Below, in pieces: positions 1 through 8,807 of a stretch of DNA of 40,286 nucleotides. Within the stretch, counting starts at the first letter, position 1; each line of letters opens with the position of its first letter. The DNA comes from Candidatus Ornithomonoglobus merdipullorum. GTDB lineage: Bacteria > Bacillota > Clostridia > UBA1381. A program made the position numbers and the translations under genes. The stretch is from contig DVNB01000050.1 in NCBI GenBank assembly GCA_018714695.1, positions 1-40,286 of the forward strand. The letters run 5' to 3'. Below the pieces are notes generated by a model. The model searched no databases and was not told the origin of the DNA. It saw only the letters and a program-made list of their open reading frames with translations.

Positions 1-39
1 TGGTTAGAAGAGTACGAAAGGAGAGCGGCGGAAGAATAA
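1..39 (+). CDS. C-terminal tail of an upstream gene (partial)
   Basis: Frame 1 is open from the window edge and reads WLEEYERRAAEE before a TAA at 37-39. The short, highly charged tail is compatible with the end of a real protein, but twelve residues identify nothing. It matters mainly because the truncated LRR gene that follows starts only about 60 bases later, so the boundary between the two is a likely rearrangement point. Confidence 0.3.
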   Translation, partial: WLEEYERRAAEE

Positions 40-95
40 GATTTTTATATAGTTTAGATAGTACATTGACGACAGTAAATCGAAAATCGGTTTAA

Positions 96-2900
96 TATCG
101 TGAGTTTACTAACTACACAAATGCATTTGCAAGCTGCACCGCCCTAAAGTCCATAACACTACCGGAAAGCCTTACATCAATACATAACACGGCATTCAGC
201 AACTGCCCCAATTTGACGATATACTGCAGCGAATACATGCCCGCAATTATGACATTGATCGATAACGGGATACAGTTCGTAATGCAGAAGGAGATCACCT
301 CATACGAAAACTTCGTATTTGCGAACACAGACTACAAATCAAGCATAAATCAGATGACCGGGTATGTGCCGTTTGAGATAAAGTATGAAACGGCGGTCTA
401 CGGTTTGACGGATAAAAAGCTTGTGGTGCGGATACCGAGCTCATCGGAGCTTGTGGAAAGCACATTGATGCTTGACGGTGTGCTGCTCACGAATTATGAG
501 TATAAAAACGGACTCCTTGCCGTGCCGGTGGAGCCTGAAAAGGCGACTCTCACATTCTGCGTGAAACCTACTCAGTACACAACCCTTCTGACATATGCGA
601 GGATGGATATGCAGAAGAACGGAGCGGCTGTGTCTGAGATGATAGGCGTGCTGAATTGTTCTGTGCCGGATATATCCATAAAGACGGACAGCGTGACGAA
701 TGACAGAACGGTAACGGTCGAGGGCATAGCGCCGCCGTCAAGCAATGTGGATATCTATGTGGGGGATGAGCTTGTCGGATCGGCTGCCTCGGTCAAGTCG
801 GGAAATTACAGCGCAGAGATTAGCATCCCATCACCGGTGAACTACAATAAATACACCATAACCGCCCGCAGCCAAAAGGACAGCGGTCAGGTCGAGGCAT
901 CGGCGGAGGTCGCTTATCAGGATGCGGTGCCGACGCTAAGCTCGCTCTATATGTATTATACGGATCATTATAAGACGCATAAATATGAGCTGTCAAATCA
1001 GCCCGTTAAACCTATCATTGTCTACAATCCGTCATGCGGACTGAAATTTGAGGCGTACTTTGATAATGTGGAAAATGTGGATAAGGTATATATCGTAAGC
1101 ACGAGAAACAATCAGAAAAAATATATGGACGCAGCATGGGATGAGACAAAAGGCTGTTTTGTAGCCGAAGGTCAGTTTGAAGGAACAAATTCAAGCTATG
1201 TTCCCGGTGAGATAACGGTCGAGTATACGAAAAAAAGAAAAGAAGTGCCAATAAGCAGCACGATAGATACGGATACTATGCTTGGGTATATGGACGATGC
1301 TGTAAAAGACTGTGTGACTAACGTTACAGAGAATACCGACACATCATATAAGGCGTCGATAAGCGTTGCGGAGGAGCTGACCGGACTTCTTGGTGATGAG
1401 ATCAATATGGCTGTTGAAACTATCGATAGGGAATACAGCGGCATCCCCATCACCGATCTTATAAAAGACGGCGAAAACTTCTATTCATACTTTATCGATG
1501 AGGGCAGTGACAAATATGTGATTAATATTGATCTTACTGACAGTGAGCAAATAAACATGATCGTCCATGACATTGCCGGGAACAAGCAACTGAGTTACAT
1601 ATTGGATTTCATGGATAACTCAACGCCGGGGAACCCGTCAAAGGCGCTTAAGGTGTCGGAGGTGCTGAGCGCTGTGGGGACTGTAACGGGAATTATAGCC
1701 GATGTGTATGATATCGAAACGAGTGATGATGAGCTCAGACAGAGGATATATGCCTCCGGGATGAGCGCGGAGGAGCAGGCGATAGCCTTGAAAAAAGCTG
1801 ACGAATTAAAGACTAACAGACAGCTGTTTCTGCTTCTCACAACGGGTGTGACTATTGCGACTATGGGTATGGGCGGACCGTCTGCTGTGGTGCTCGGACT
1901 TCTGTACGGAGCGGTGACGGCAAGCTCAAGCTTTTTCTGGGACATGCATATGGCGAACATTTTAAGCGGAGGGATAGAGTGGTCACCGACATGGATCACT
2001 GATCCGAGCGGATACGTGTATGAGGCGGTAACGACGAACCGTGTTGAAGGAGTAACAGCATCGGCGTATTGGATAGCGCCGGCGTATATCGATGAAAACG
2101 GGAAAGGAGATACATCAAAGGCTGTCCTGTGGGACGCGTCGGAATATGCACAGATAAATCCGCTGGTAACGGACATGAACGGTGCATACGCATGGGACGT
2201 TCCGGAGGGACTGTGGCAGGTGAGATTTGAAAAGGACGGCTACGAGCCGCAGAGCAGCGAATGGCTGCCGGTTCCGCCGCCGCAGACTGAGGTAAACATC
2301 GGTTTTGTGTCCAAGTCTGTGCCGAAGGTGGAGAGCGCGGCCCTGACAGATGATCGCCTGACGATAACGTTTGACAAATATATGAAGCCAGATACAGTGA
2401 AGGATGTCGCGATAGACGGGTACACATACACGATGGACTACAACAAAAACGAGACCGCACCGGACGGAACGGTATATGCGAGGGAATATGTATTCAAGCT
2501 CAACAGAGCTGTGCCGGAAGGCGAGGAAGTCGATGTATCGGTGAGCGGAGCGGAAAGCTATGCGGGAGTGATGATGCAGTCGTACAGCGGAACAGTCACA
2601 AGCGCAGTGCAGGAGAGCGCACACACCGTAGGCATAGAAAATGCCGCAGCCGAGAACGGAACGGTAACGGCGGATTTTGTGAATCTTACCGATGATTACG
2701 GATCTTTTGAAGCTGTATGCGCAGTATATGACAAAAACGGCGCGCTTGTCGGAGTGAAGACCGGTGCGGTAGTGGCATTGGACGGCGGCGCGAGAACGAA
2801 AAAGACGTTCAGTTTTGACGAGGAATGGGAAAGCTGCAAGCTTTTCGCGTGGGACAGCACAGAAACTATGAATGCGCTCGCAGCGGCTGCGGGTGTTTGA
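96..2900 (+). pseudogene. BspA-type LRR / Ig-like surface protein, 5'-truncated
   Basis: The open frame runs from just after an in-frame TAA (93-95) to 2900, 934 codons. Its first 40 residues are a typical BspA/LRR_5 repeat end (AFASCTALKSITLPESLTSI, then NLTIYC and a NGIQFVM closing segment). Such repeats normally follow a signal peptide and more repeats, all missing here. The only nearby starts are weak (for example TTG at 213) and lie inside the repeat. After the LRR come Ig-like segments, a glycine-rich hydrophobic stretch (about 1817-1940), a carboxypeptidase-regulatory-like fold (AYAWDVPEGLWQVRFEKDGY), an SbsA-like Ig domain (about 2317-2610) and a C-terminal domain ending in KLFAWDSTETMNALA, a pattern I recall at the ends of clostridial secreted proteins. 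The long open frame suggests a recent truncation. It may still be expressed from an internal start. Confidence 0.65.
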
Positions 2901-2933
2901 ATATCGTAATGGGCGTATGAATGGAGGGGCATC

Positions 2934-2959
2934 GGCGGCGGAGCGCATGCTCTGCCGCC
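2934..2959. other. Strong hairpin between the LRR and GLUG genes
   Basis: GGCGGCGGAGC pairs with GCTCTGCCGCC across a GCAT loop, eleven pairs with one G-T wobble. There is no T-run on either side, so it is not a standard Rho-independent terminator. It may protect the 3' end of a transcript or simply insulate the two genes. Confidence 0.45.
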
Positions 2960-3025
2960 AATAGTGCAGTAAAACGGCTTAACGATAAAGTCTGATAGAA
3001 AGACGATGTATAAGGAGGATAGAAC

Positions 3026-4351
3026 ATGAATAAGCGGATTTTTGGCATTATTACGGCTGCGGTGATAATTGCGGGAACAGTGCCCGCAGTGTCTGCGGCG
3101 GAGGTCACATATATAACTAATGAAGCAGAGCTCAGGGCTGTTGCAAATAATCTTTCGGGAAGCTACGCGCTTGCGAATGATATAGTGCTTACCGGCGATT
3201 GGGAGCCCATAGGCGCAGATCCGAGCACGCCGTTTACCGGAACGTTTGACGGCGGCGGGTACAGCATATCCGGTTTGACGATAAAGGAAAATACGTTCAG
3301 ATACGCGGGGCTGTTCGGTGCAACGAACGGTGCCGTTATAGAAAATCTGTCCATAGACAATTGTAATATAAATACCGATGAGGTAGGGACAGAATATTAC
3401 ATAGGCGCCGTAACGGCATACAATACCGGCGGAACGATAAGAAACTGTACCGTGACCGGAGATGTTAATATGACCATGCGCTCCTCAAGATTCCTTTGGG
3501 GTATTCCGTTGGATATGACGGATGCCTACGGAGGCGGGATAGCCGGGTATAACACAGGAGTTATCGAGCGCTGCAATGTCGGTGCAAATGTGTCTGTCCA
3601 TTCCGATTACTACGCGGCGTTTGCCGGAGGTATAGCCGGGTACAGCACCGATGAGGGACGAATATCGGAATGTCAGCTTTTAGGCGGAGTCGCGGCATAT
3701 TCGGCGACTGGGATAACCCACGGCGGCGCCGGAGGAATAACGAGCCACAATTACGGCACGATAGAAAACTGCTGTGTAAAGGCATATATCGCAACGAGCG
3801 GCAATTATGCAAATTCAGGCGGCATAACCTCGCGCAACGGCGGAAAGATCTCTAACTGTTTCTATTACGGAACGGTGAGGTCAATGATAATATGGCAGAT
3901 GTTCCCCGAAACCTCCAGCGGAAATATGGCATCGGAGAATAACGGTACTATCGAAAACAGTTATTATATTACAGAGACGGGGAGCACAGGCGAGAGCACC
4001 GTAAGCGGCGAAGGAGAAGGCGCGGAAAAGATCCCCGAGGGCAGCGCGGGTGACATGGCGATGTATCCTTCGCTTGATTTCGGCACGATATGGCTCATAG
4101 CCGAGGACGGCAAGCCGGGACTGCGCAATGTAAAGCATGTTGAAGCGGTCAAGGTCGATGTTCCTGTTTATGAGGAGCCGGATGCGTATTTCGGCATAGT
4201 GGTCGATGCGGGTGACGGCAAACAAACAGTGATCACGGTCATGAACGATGGCAAACTGCGTTTCACGCGGAGCGACAACGGCACGGAAACCGAGCTGTCA
4301 GCCGGTGACACCCCGGAGCTGCCGCCCGGTGTGTATCTGATCGGGCAGTGA
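3026..4351 (+). CDS. Secreted GLUG-motif beta-helix protein
   Basis: A 441-residue protein that starts at ATG 3026 behind AAGGAGGA (3012-3019). Residues 1-25 are a signal peptide (lysine/arginine start, hydrophobic core, VSAAEV cleavage region). From about residue 30 it reads as a right-handed beta-helix with GLUG-type repeats: WEPIGADPSTPFTGTFDGGG, then repeated GGIAGYN and GGITSHN turns with I-x-N-C rungs. This is typical of Gram-positive surface adhesins and M26-associated repeats. There is no LPXTG sorting motif or membrane anchor. The tail is odd: the frame stops after GVYLIGQ, while another frame continues as a plausible 26-codon tail from 4341 to 4421, so a one-base shift near 4343-4345 may have shortened the protein. 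It probably acts at the cell surface; the ligand is unknown. Confidence 0.8.
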   Translation: MNKRIFGIITAAVIIAGTVPAVSAAEVTYITNEAELRAVANNLSGSYALANDIVLTGDWEPIGADPSTPFTGTFDGGGYSISGLTIKENTFRYAGLFGATNGAVIENLSIDNCNINTDEVGTEYYIGAVTAYNTGGTIRNCTVTGDVNMTMRSSRFLWGIPLDMTDAYGGGIAGYNTGVIERCNVGANVSVHSDYYAAFAGGIAGYSTDEGRISECQLLGGVAAYSATGITHGGAGGITSHNYGTIENCCVKAYIATSGNYANSGGITSRNGGKISNCFYYGTVRSMIIWQMFPETSSGNMASENNGTIENSYYITETGSTGESTVSGEGEGAEKIPEGSAGDMAMYPSLDFGTIWLIAEDGKPGLRNVKHVEAVKVDVPVYEEPDAYFGIVVDAGDGKQTVITVMNDGKLRFTRSDNGTETELSAGDTPELPPGVYLIGQ

Positions 4352-4540
4352 CGATGAAGAATATCCCAGCGGCTCGAATATTTCGGATGTTCAGGAATAT
4401 GTTCAGTACAGAGTAAAATAGGCAAGTAATTATATTGGTGTTGATATGCTAAAATAATTTGATAATCTGTATGATTATAAAGTATTTCATATTGTGTCGG
4501 GTCAAACTCGACCGATAAGTTCTGAATATTTCATTTACGG
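4352..4540. other. Intergenic, AT-rich
   Basis: The first 70 bases (to 4421) look like the displaced coding tail of the GLUG gene. The remainder is AT-rich with no gene, promoter or repeat that I can support. Confidence 0.5.
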
Positions 4541-4580
4541 CATTGTGTATTGCGCATGTGTGATACACAATGTCTTTTTA
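4541..4580 (+). terminator. Rho-independent terminator
   Basis: CATTGTGTAT (4541-4550) and ATACACAATG (4563-4572) form a perfect 10-bp stem with a 12-base loop, followed by TCTTTTTA. It ends the surface-protein region before the comEC promoter. Confidence 0.75.
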
Positions 4581-4640
4581 TATCTTAAAAAAGTGAAAGC
4601 TGAATTGAAGCAATGTTTGCTATTCAAAGCTCAAAAAGTA

Positions 4641-4670
4641 TTGACAAGCTTCGGCAAAATATAGTATAAT
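4641..4670 (+). promoter_or_regulatory. Sigma-A promoter for the comEC operon
   Basis: TTGACA (4641-4646), 18-base spacer, TATAAT (4665-4670). The leader to the comEC start is about 80 bases. No other promoter is evident before trpF, so this one probably drives the five-gene operon. Confidence 0.85.
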
Positions 4671-4757
4671 ACTTTTTAGCAAGAGGGATACGGTTATTTC
4701 TGACACCTTGATAGAATGGGGGTGTTGGTATAAAGAAAAAGCAGGGGTGGTGGTCTT

Positions 4758-7073
4758 ATGTTTACTCCGGTGAGGTTGGCAGCGGCTGTGGTTTTGGGCA
4801 TTGCGGCTGCTGCGGGGCTCGGTATGGGCGCTGTGTGGATCATCGCCGCGGCGGCTTTGGCGGCGGGGATAGCTCTTATCGCCGCAAAGCGTGCCGATGG
4901 GGTGCTGATGCTCCTTGCGGCGGCTTTTGCCGCGGGCGGCTTGTCGTATACGGTAAGCTCCGGGCCGCGGATGCATAAGACTGCAAATTATATCGGAAGA
5001 TATGTTACCCTGCACGGCGTTGTGCAGATGCAGGGTGAGGAGAATACATATGACGATAATCTGAAATACAATGTCCGCGTGCTGGCGATCGACAAAAACG
5101 GGAGCATTGAGGTAATGCGCGATAATATCCTGCTTACTACGCCGGAGAAGCTCGGATGCGGCGATAATGTTGTCGTGAACGGAATAATAAAGGATATGCC
5201 GTCGCAGATGAATGAAAACGGACCGGATACCGCAAAATATTACAGATCTCAGGGGATATTTACGAGGATGTACTCCGATGATGCGGTGTCTGAGGGCGAT
5301 TCGGGGAGGATATCGCCGCTGATACTTACGGGTAAATTCCGTGAGGCGGTCGACTCCGTTATATATAAGCACTACAGCGGCGACGGAGCCGCCGTGCTTT
5401 CGGCGGTGCTTACGGGCAATTATCATCATTTTTCAGAGGAGTTTGATGAGGTCCTGTCGGAGACCGCATTTAAAAGGATGTATCATCCGGCATATCTGCA
5501 TATATTTATAATAATGACGGTGATAGGGCTTTTGGCGCGCATAGTTCCGCGGCGCGTACGCGATGTGCTCGTTATTGTGCTGCTTATAGCATATGCGCTT
5601 ATAAACTCGTCGGGAACAGGCTTTGTAAGATGTCTGCTGACGGCTGCGCTCACCATATTCATGCGGATCAAAAACGGCAACGCGCATTATCAGGATACCA
5701 TGGCGTGGCTGGTAACGGGATGCGGCTTGCTTATGCCGCTTATGCTTTTCAATGCCGGGTTTGTGATGTCGGTGACGGGAGGACTGCTCATATGGGCGTT
5801 CGGTCCGTATTTGCAGGAGAAGCTGCGCTTCCTGCCGAGGCGTATAAGGCGCGCCGCGGCGGTGATGGTGATATGCGCGGTCTTTCAGCTGCCGCTCACG
5901 GCATATTACTTTAACGGCGTTTGTATATATGGGTTCCTGATGTCGTTCATCATGGGACCGCTTACGATCCTTGCGCTGCTTATTGCTCCGGTGACGCTTG
6001 CGATAATGAGTATCGCGGGCGACGCTTTCATATTGAAAGCGTATCTCGACATGATATTATTGGCAATGATAAAGCTGCCGCATCTCATAAACTCGCTGCC
6101 GCTGTCAAAATTGATCATACCGACTCCATCGCCCGCAGCGATGGCGGCGGCTGCGCTTGCCGTTGCGGCGGTATATTATTACATAAAAAAGAAAAATACA
6201 AAGCTTATGTTTTCGTCCGCGGCCGCATTCGGATTCTGCGCTGCCGCGGTCGCGTCTTCGCTTATGCGTATCGGCACAGCCGAATTTACATTCGTGAATG
6301 TCGGACAGGGTGACGGCGCGGTCATACGCTCGTATATGGGTGATACCATACTTATAGACGGAGGCGGCGGCAGCTCGTTTTCGGAATATGATCCCGGCGA
6401 GGCGGTGTTTGTTCCGTTTCTGGAGTCAAAGGGATATTCGGTGATAGAGGCGGCATTTGTTTCTCATTATCACAAGGATCATGTTCAGGGCATAATCGCG
6501 GCCATAGACAGACTTAATGTCAAGAATGTATTCGTGCCGCCGCGTGGGTCCTGCATTGACGAGGATATGGCGGGATGGGCGGATGAGATAGAAAGGACGG
6601 CGGCGGAAAACGGCACAGCGGTGCACTATATCTCCGAGGATACGCGCATAAGGTTCATGAGCGGGATAACGCTGACGGTCCATGTTCCCGTCAGCGCCGT
6701 GAGTGTCAGTGATGACGGCAACGACACCTCGCTTCTGATTAAAGCGGAGTACGGCGGAGCATCGTGTCTGTATACCGGAGACATGACGCAGTTTGCGGAG
6801 AAATACGCCGTAGCGGACGGCGCCGATGTCGATGCGGACATATTAAAGGTGCCGCATCACGGCTCAAAGAGCTCGTCCTCGGAGGAGTTCGTTTCGGCGG
6901 TATCGCCGGAGTATTCGGTGATAAGCTGCGGAGAGAATAATCCATACGGACATCCCAGCGAAGAGACGCTTGAAAGGCTGGCGGGGACGACTGTGCTGAG
7001 AACGGATATAAACGGGACCGTGACATTCACCGTCGGAAAGGACGGTATAAAGGAAGCGTCAGTTTTTAAATAA
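4758..7073 (+). CDS. comEC: ComEC/Rec2-like membrane protein
   Basis: 771 residues in the family order: two or three N-terminal membrane helices (1-68), a soluble DUF4131/OB-like segment (about 75-180), a multi-helix Competence domain (about 240-500), and a C-terminal metallo-beta-lactamase domain starting at FTFVNVGQGDGA. That domain has a clear HYHKDH metal motif, a VPHHGS motif and the late NPYGHPSEETL motif. In the family this is the inner-membrane channel and nuclease-like component for uptake of single-stranded DNA. The usual HLLAISGLH-type motif at the start of the Competence domain is not recognisable; the equivalent stretch reads MYHPAYLHIF. The gene is intact, and holA follows after 14 bases. 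Confidence 0.9.
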   Translation: MFTPVRLAAAVVLGIAAAAGLGMGAVWIIAAAALAAGIALIAAKRADGVLMLLAAAFAAGGLSYTVSSGPRMHKTANYIGRYVTLHGVVQMQGEENTYDDNLKYNVRVLAIDKNGSIEVMRDNILLTTPEKLGCGDNVVVNGIIKDMPSQMNENGPDTAKYYRSQGIFTRMYSDDAVSEGDSGRISPLILTGKFREAVDSVIYKHYSGDGAAVLSAVLTGNYHHFSEEFDEVLSETAFKRMYHPAYLHIFIIMTVIGLLARIVPRRVRDVLVIVLLIAYALINSSGTGFVRCLLTAALTIFMRIKNGNAHYQDTMAWLVTGCGLLMPLMLFNAGFVMSVTGGLLIWAFGPYLQEKLRFLPRRIRRAAAVMVICAVFQLPLTAYYFNGVCIYGFLMSFIMGPLTILALLIAPVTLAIMSIAGDAFILKAYLDMILLAMIKLPHLINSLPLSKLIIPTPSPAAMAAAALAVAAVYYYIKKKNTKLMFSSAAAFGFCAAAVASSLMRIGTAEFTFVNVGQGDGAVIRSYMGDTILIDGGGGSSFSEYDPGEAVFVPFLESKGYSVIEAAFVSHYHKDHVQGIIAAIDRLNVKNVFVPPRGSCIDEDMAGWADEIERTAAENGTAVHYISEDTRIRFMSGITLTVHVPVSAVSVSDDGNDTSLLIKAEYGGASCLYTGDMTQFAEKYAVADGADVDADILKVPHHGSKSSSSEEFVSAVSPEYSVISCGENNPYGHPSEETLERLAGTTVLRTDINGTVTFTVGKDGIKEASVFK

Positions 7074-7087
7074 AATGGAGTATACCA

Positions 7088-8152
7088 ATGGCAAAAACAG
7101 CAAAAAAGAATAAGGTGCTTGAGCTCAAGGCGCAGCTTAAGGAAAAGAAGCTGTGCAGCCTGTATGTGTTTTACGGTGATGAGGAGTATCTTAAAGAGTA
7201 TTATATAAAGAAAATAGAGGCTCTTATACCGGATGCGGGACTTCCCGAATATAACAGGATAGTCATATCCGGCAGAGCTGATTATTCGGAGTATGACGAC
7301 GTCTGGGAGTCAATGCCGATGATGACGGACAAGAGGCTCGTCGTGATACGTGACAGCAACATCTTCACAACACGCCGTTCGGGCGATATAAAGCCGCCGG
7401 ATGACGAGCAGAAGGAGTTCTGGCAGAGCAAATTCAAGCGTATCGCGGAGGATACCGTGATCATATTCTGTGAAAAGAATGTGGATGCGAGAAGCGCGCT
7501 GTTCAAGGCGGCGTCGAAGGCAGGCTTTGCGGTGGATTTCGCCTATCTTTCGCTGCCCGATCTTCGGGCGTGGATAGTTCGCAGAGTTATGAAGGCGGGG
7601 AAGAAAATAGATACCAACACGGCTGATTATCTCGTATCGGTAATAGACCCGGGACTTGCGACACTCGAAAACGAGCTTGACAAGCTCATAAATTACTGCG
7701 GCGAGATCGTCTACAGAGGCGATATAGACAAGGTCGTTTCAAAGGCGCTCAGCGTGACTGTTTTCGGTATAACCGAGGGCATCATGGAGGGTAATGCCGA
7801 TAAGGCGCTCGGTGTGCTTTCGGAGATGAAAACGCAGAAGCAGAGTGTTTTCGGCATACTGTATCTTATATATTCGAATGTCGAAAAGATGCTTCATCTT
7901 AAAATGGCGGGGGCATCGAGCCGAAACGATGCCGTATCGATACTCGGCGGTTCGCCTTGGGCGGCGGCGAGGTATCTTGACGGCGCGCGCGGCTTTTCTA
8001 TGCAGGAGCTCGTGCATATGGTGAGAAGGATCCCGGAGATAGACTACGAGATAAAAAGCGGCCGCGTGACCGACTGGCAGGCGCTGGAGGATTACGTGAT
8101 GGAGGCACTGGAGATGAGACTGAAAAGCAGGGGAGGCACGGTAAATGGATAA
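7088..8152 (+). CDS. holA: DNA polymerase III subunit delta
   Basis: 354 residues, the usual length for HolA. The N-terminus after a basic start reads LKEKKLCSLYVFYGDEEYL, the family's opening motif, in the degenerate AAA+ fold. The middle keeps SLPDLRAWIVRRVMKAGKKI and LATLENELDKLINY, and the end is the helical collar domain. HolA opens the beta sliding clamp as part of the clamp loader. Many Clostridia and Bacilli place holA directly after comEC, as here. The stop overlaps the next start by 8 bases, indicating translational coupling. Confidence 0.93.
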   Translation: MAKTAKKNKVLELKAQLKEKKLCSLYVFYGDEEYLKEYYIKKIEALIPDAGLPEYNRIVISGRADYSEYDDVWESMPMMTDKRLVVIRDSNIFTTRRSGDIKPPDDEQKEFWQSKFKRIAEDTVIIFCEKNVDARSALFKAASKAGFAVDFAYLSLPDLRAWIVRRVMKAGKKIDTNTADYLVSVIDPGLATLENELDKLINYCGEIVYRGDIDKVVSKALSVTVFGITEGIMEGNADKALGVLSEMKTQKQSVFGILYLIYSNVEKMLHLKMAGASSRNDAVSILGGSPWAAARYLDGARGFSMQELVHMVRRIPEIDYEIKSGRVTDWQALEDYVMEALEMRLKSRGGTVNG

Positions 8153-8807
8153 GCTTTCAAAGGTGATATTCGACATGGATGGATTGATCTTCGATACCGA
8201 GGATCTGTTCATGCGGGAACAGGCGAAGGTCGTAAAGGAGTACGGCTATGAGCTTACGAGGGAGATGTATGTAAAGACGCTCGGACTCACCGGGACGGCG
8301 CTCTCGGAGATGCTGAAGTCTCTTTTCGGAGAGGACTACCCGGAAAAGGAGGTAACGTCACGCGTTCGCAAAAGACTTTCGGAGATCGCGGAAAGCGAAG
8401 GTCTGCCCGTAAAGCCGGGGATAAGGGAGCTGCTTGAGTTTTTACGGGAGAAGGAGATCGAGTGCGTTATAGCGTCATCCACGCATACGAAATATATAAT
8501 AGGATATTTAGCTGCGGTCGGACTTGAAGGGTATTTTTCGGCGATAACGGGCGGTGAATGCGCAAAACGGTCAAAGCCTGCGCCGGATATATTTTTGAAG
8601 GCTCTTGGCGATACGCCGAAGGCTGAGGCGCTCGTGCTTGAGGACAGTGAAAACGGAATAAAGGCGGCATACGCGGCGGAGATAGCGGTGATATGCATCC
8701 CTGATATGGTGATGCCTTCAAAGGACGTCATAAGCCTGGCGGAGTGTACCGCCGGATCTGCGGCGGACGTGAAAGAGATAATAAGGGGGAAATATGCGAA
8801 TACTTAA
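8145..8807 (+). CDS. HAD-superfamily phosphatase, beta-phosphoglucomutase-like
   Basis: 220 residues with all HAD motifs: IFDMDGLIFDTE (nucleophile Asp and general acid Asp, motif I), ASSTH (motif II), the motif III lysine in KRSKPAPDIFLKAL and LVLEDSENGIKAA (motif IV). The helical cap between motifs I and II places it in the CbbY/GPH/beta-PGM branch, acting on a small phosphorylated metabolite in the cytoplasm. The substrate cannot be told from the sequence. It overlaps holA by 8 and pepD by 14 bases, so it belongs to this operon. Confidence 0.88.
   Translation: MDKLSKVIFDMDGLIFDTEDLFMREQAKVVKEYGYELTREMYVKTLGLTGTALSEMLKSLFGEDYPEKEVTSRVRKRLSEIAESEGLPVKPGIRELLEFLREKEIECVIASSTHTKYIIGYLAAVGLEGYFSAITGGECAKRSKPAPDIFLKALGDTPKAEALVLEDSENGIKAAYAAEIAVICIPDMVMPSKDVISLAECTAGSAADVKEIIRGKYANT

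Noticed and set aside
2115-2948. Long minus-strand open frame opposite the LRR gene
   Set aside because: It has no ribosome site, shows no recognisable domain, and mirrors a strong plus-strand coding frame.
4620-5429. Minus-strand open frame opposite the comEC start
   Set aside because: It is His/Arg-rich, as expected from an antisense frame, and runs across the consensus comEC promoter.
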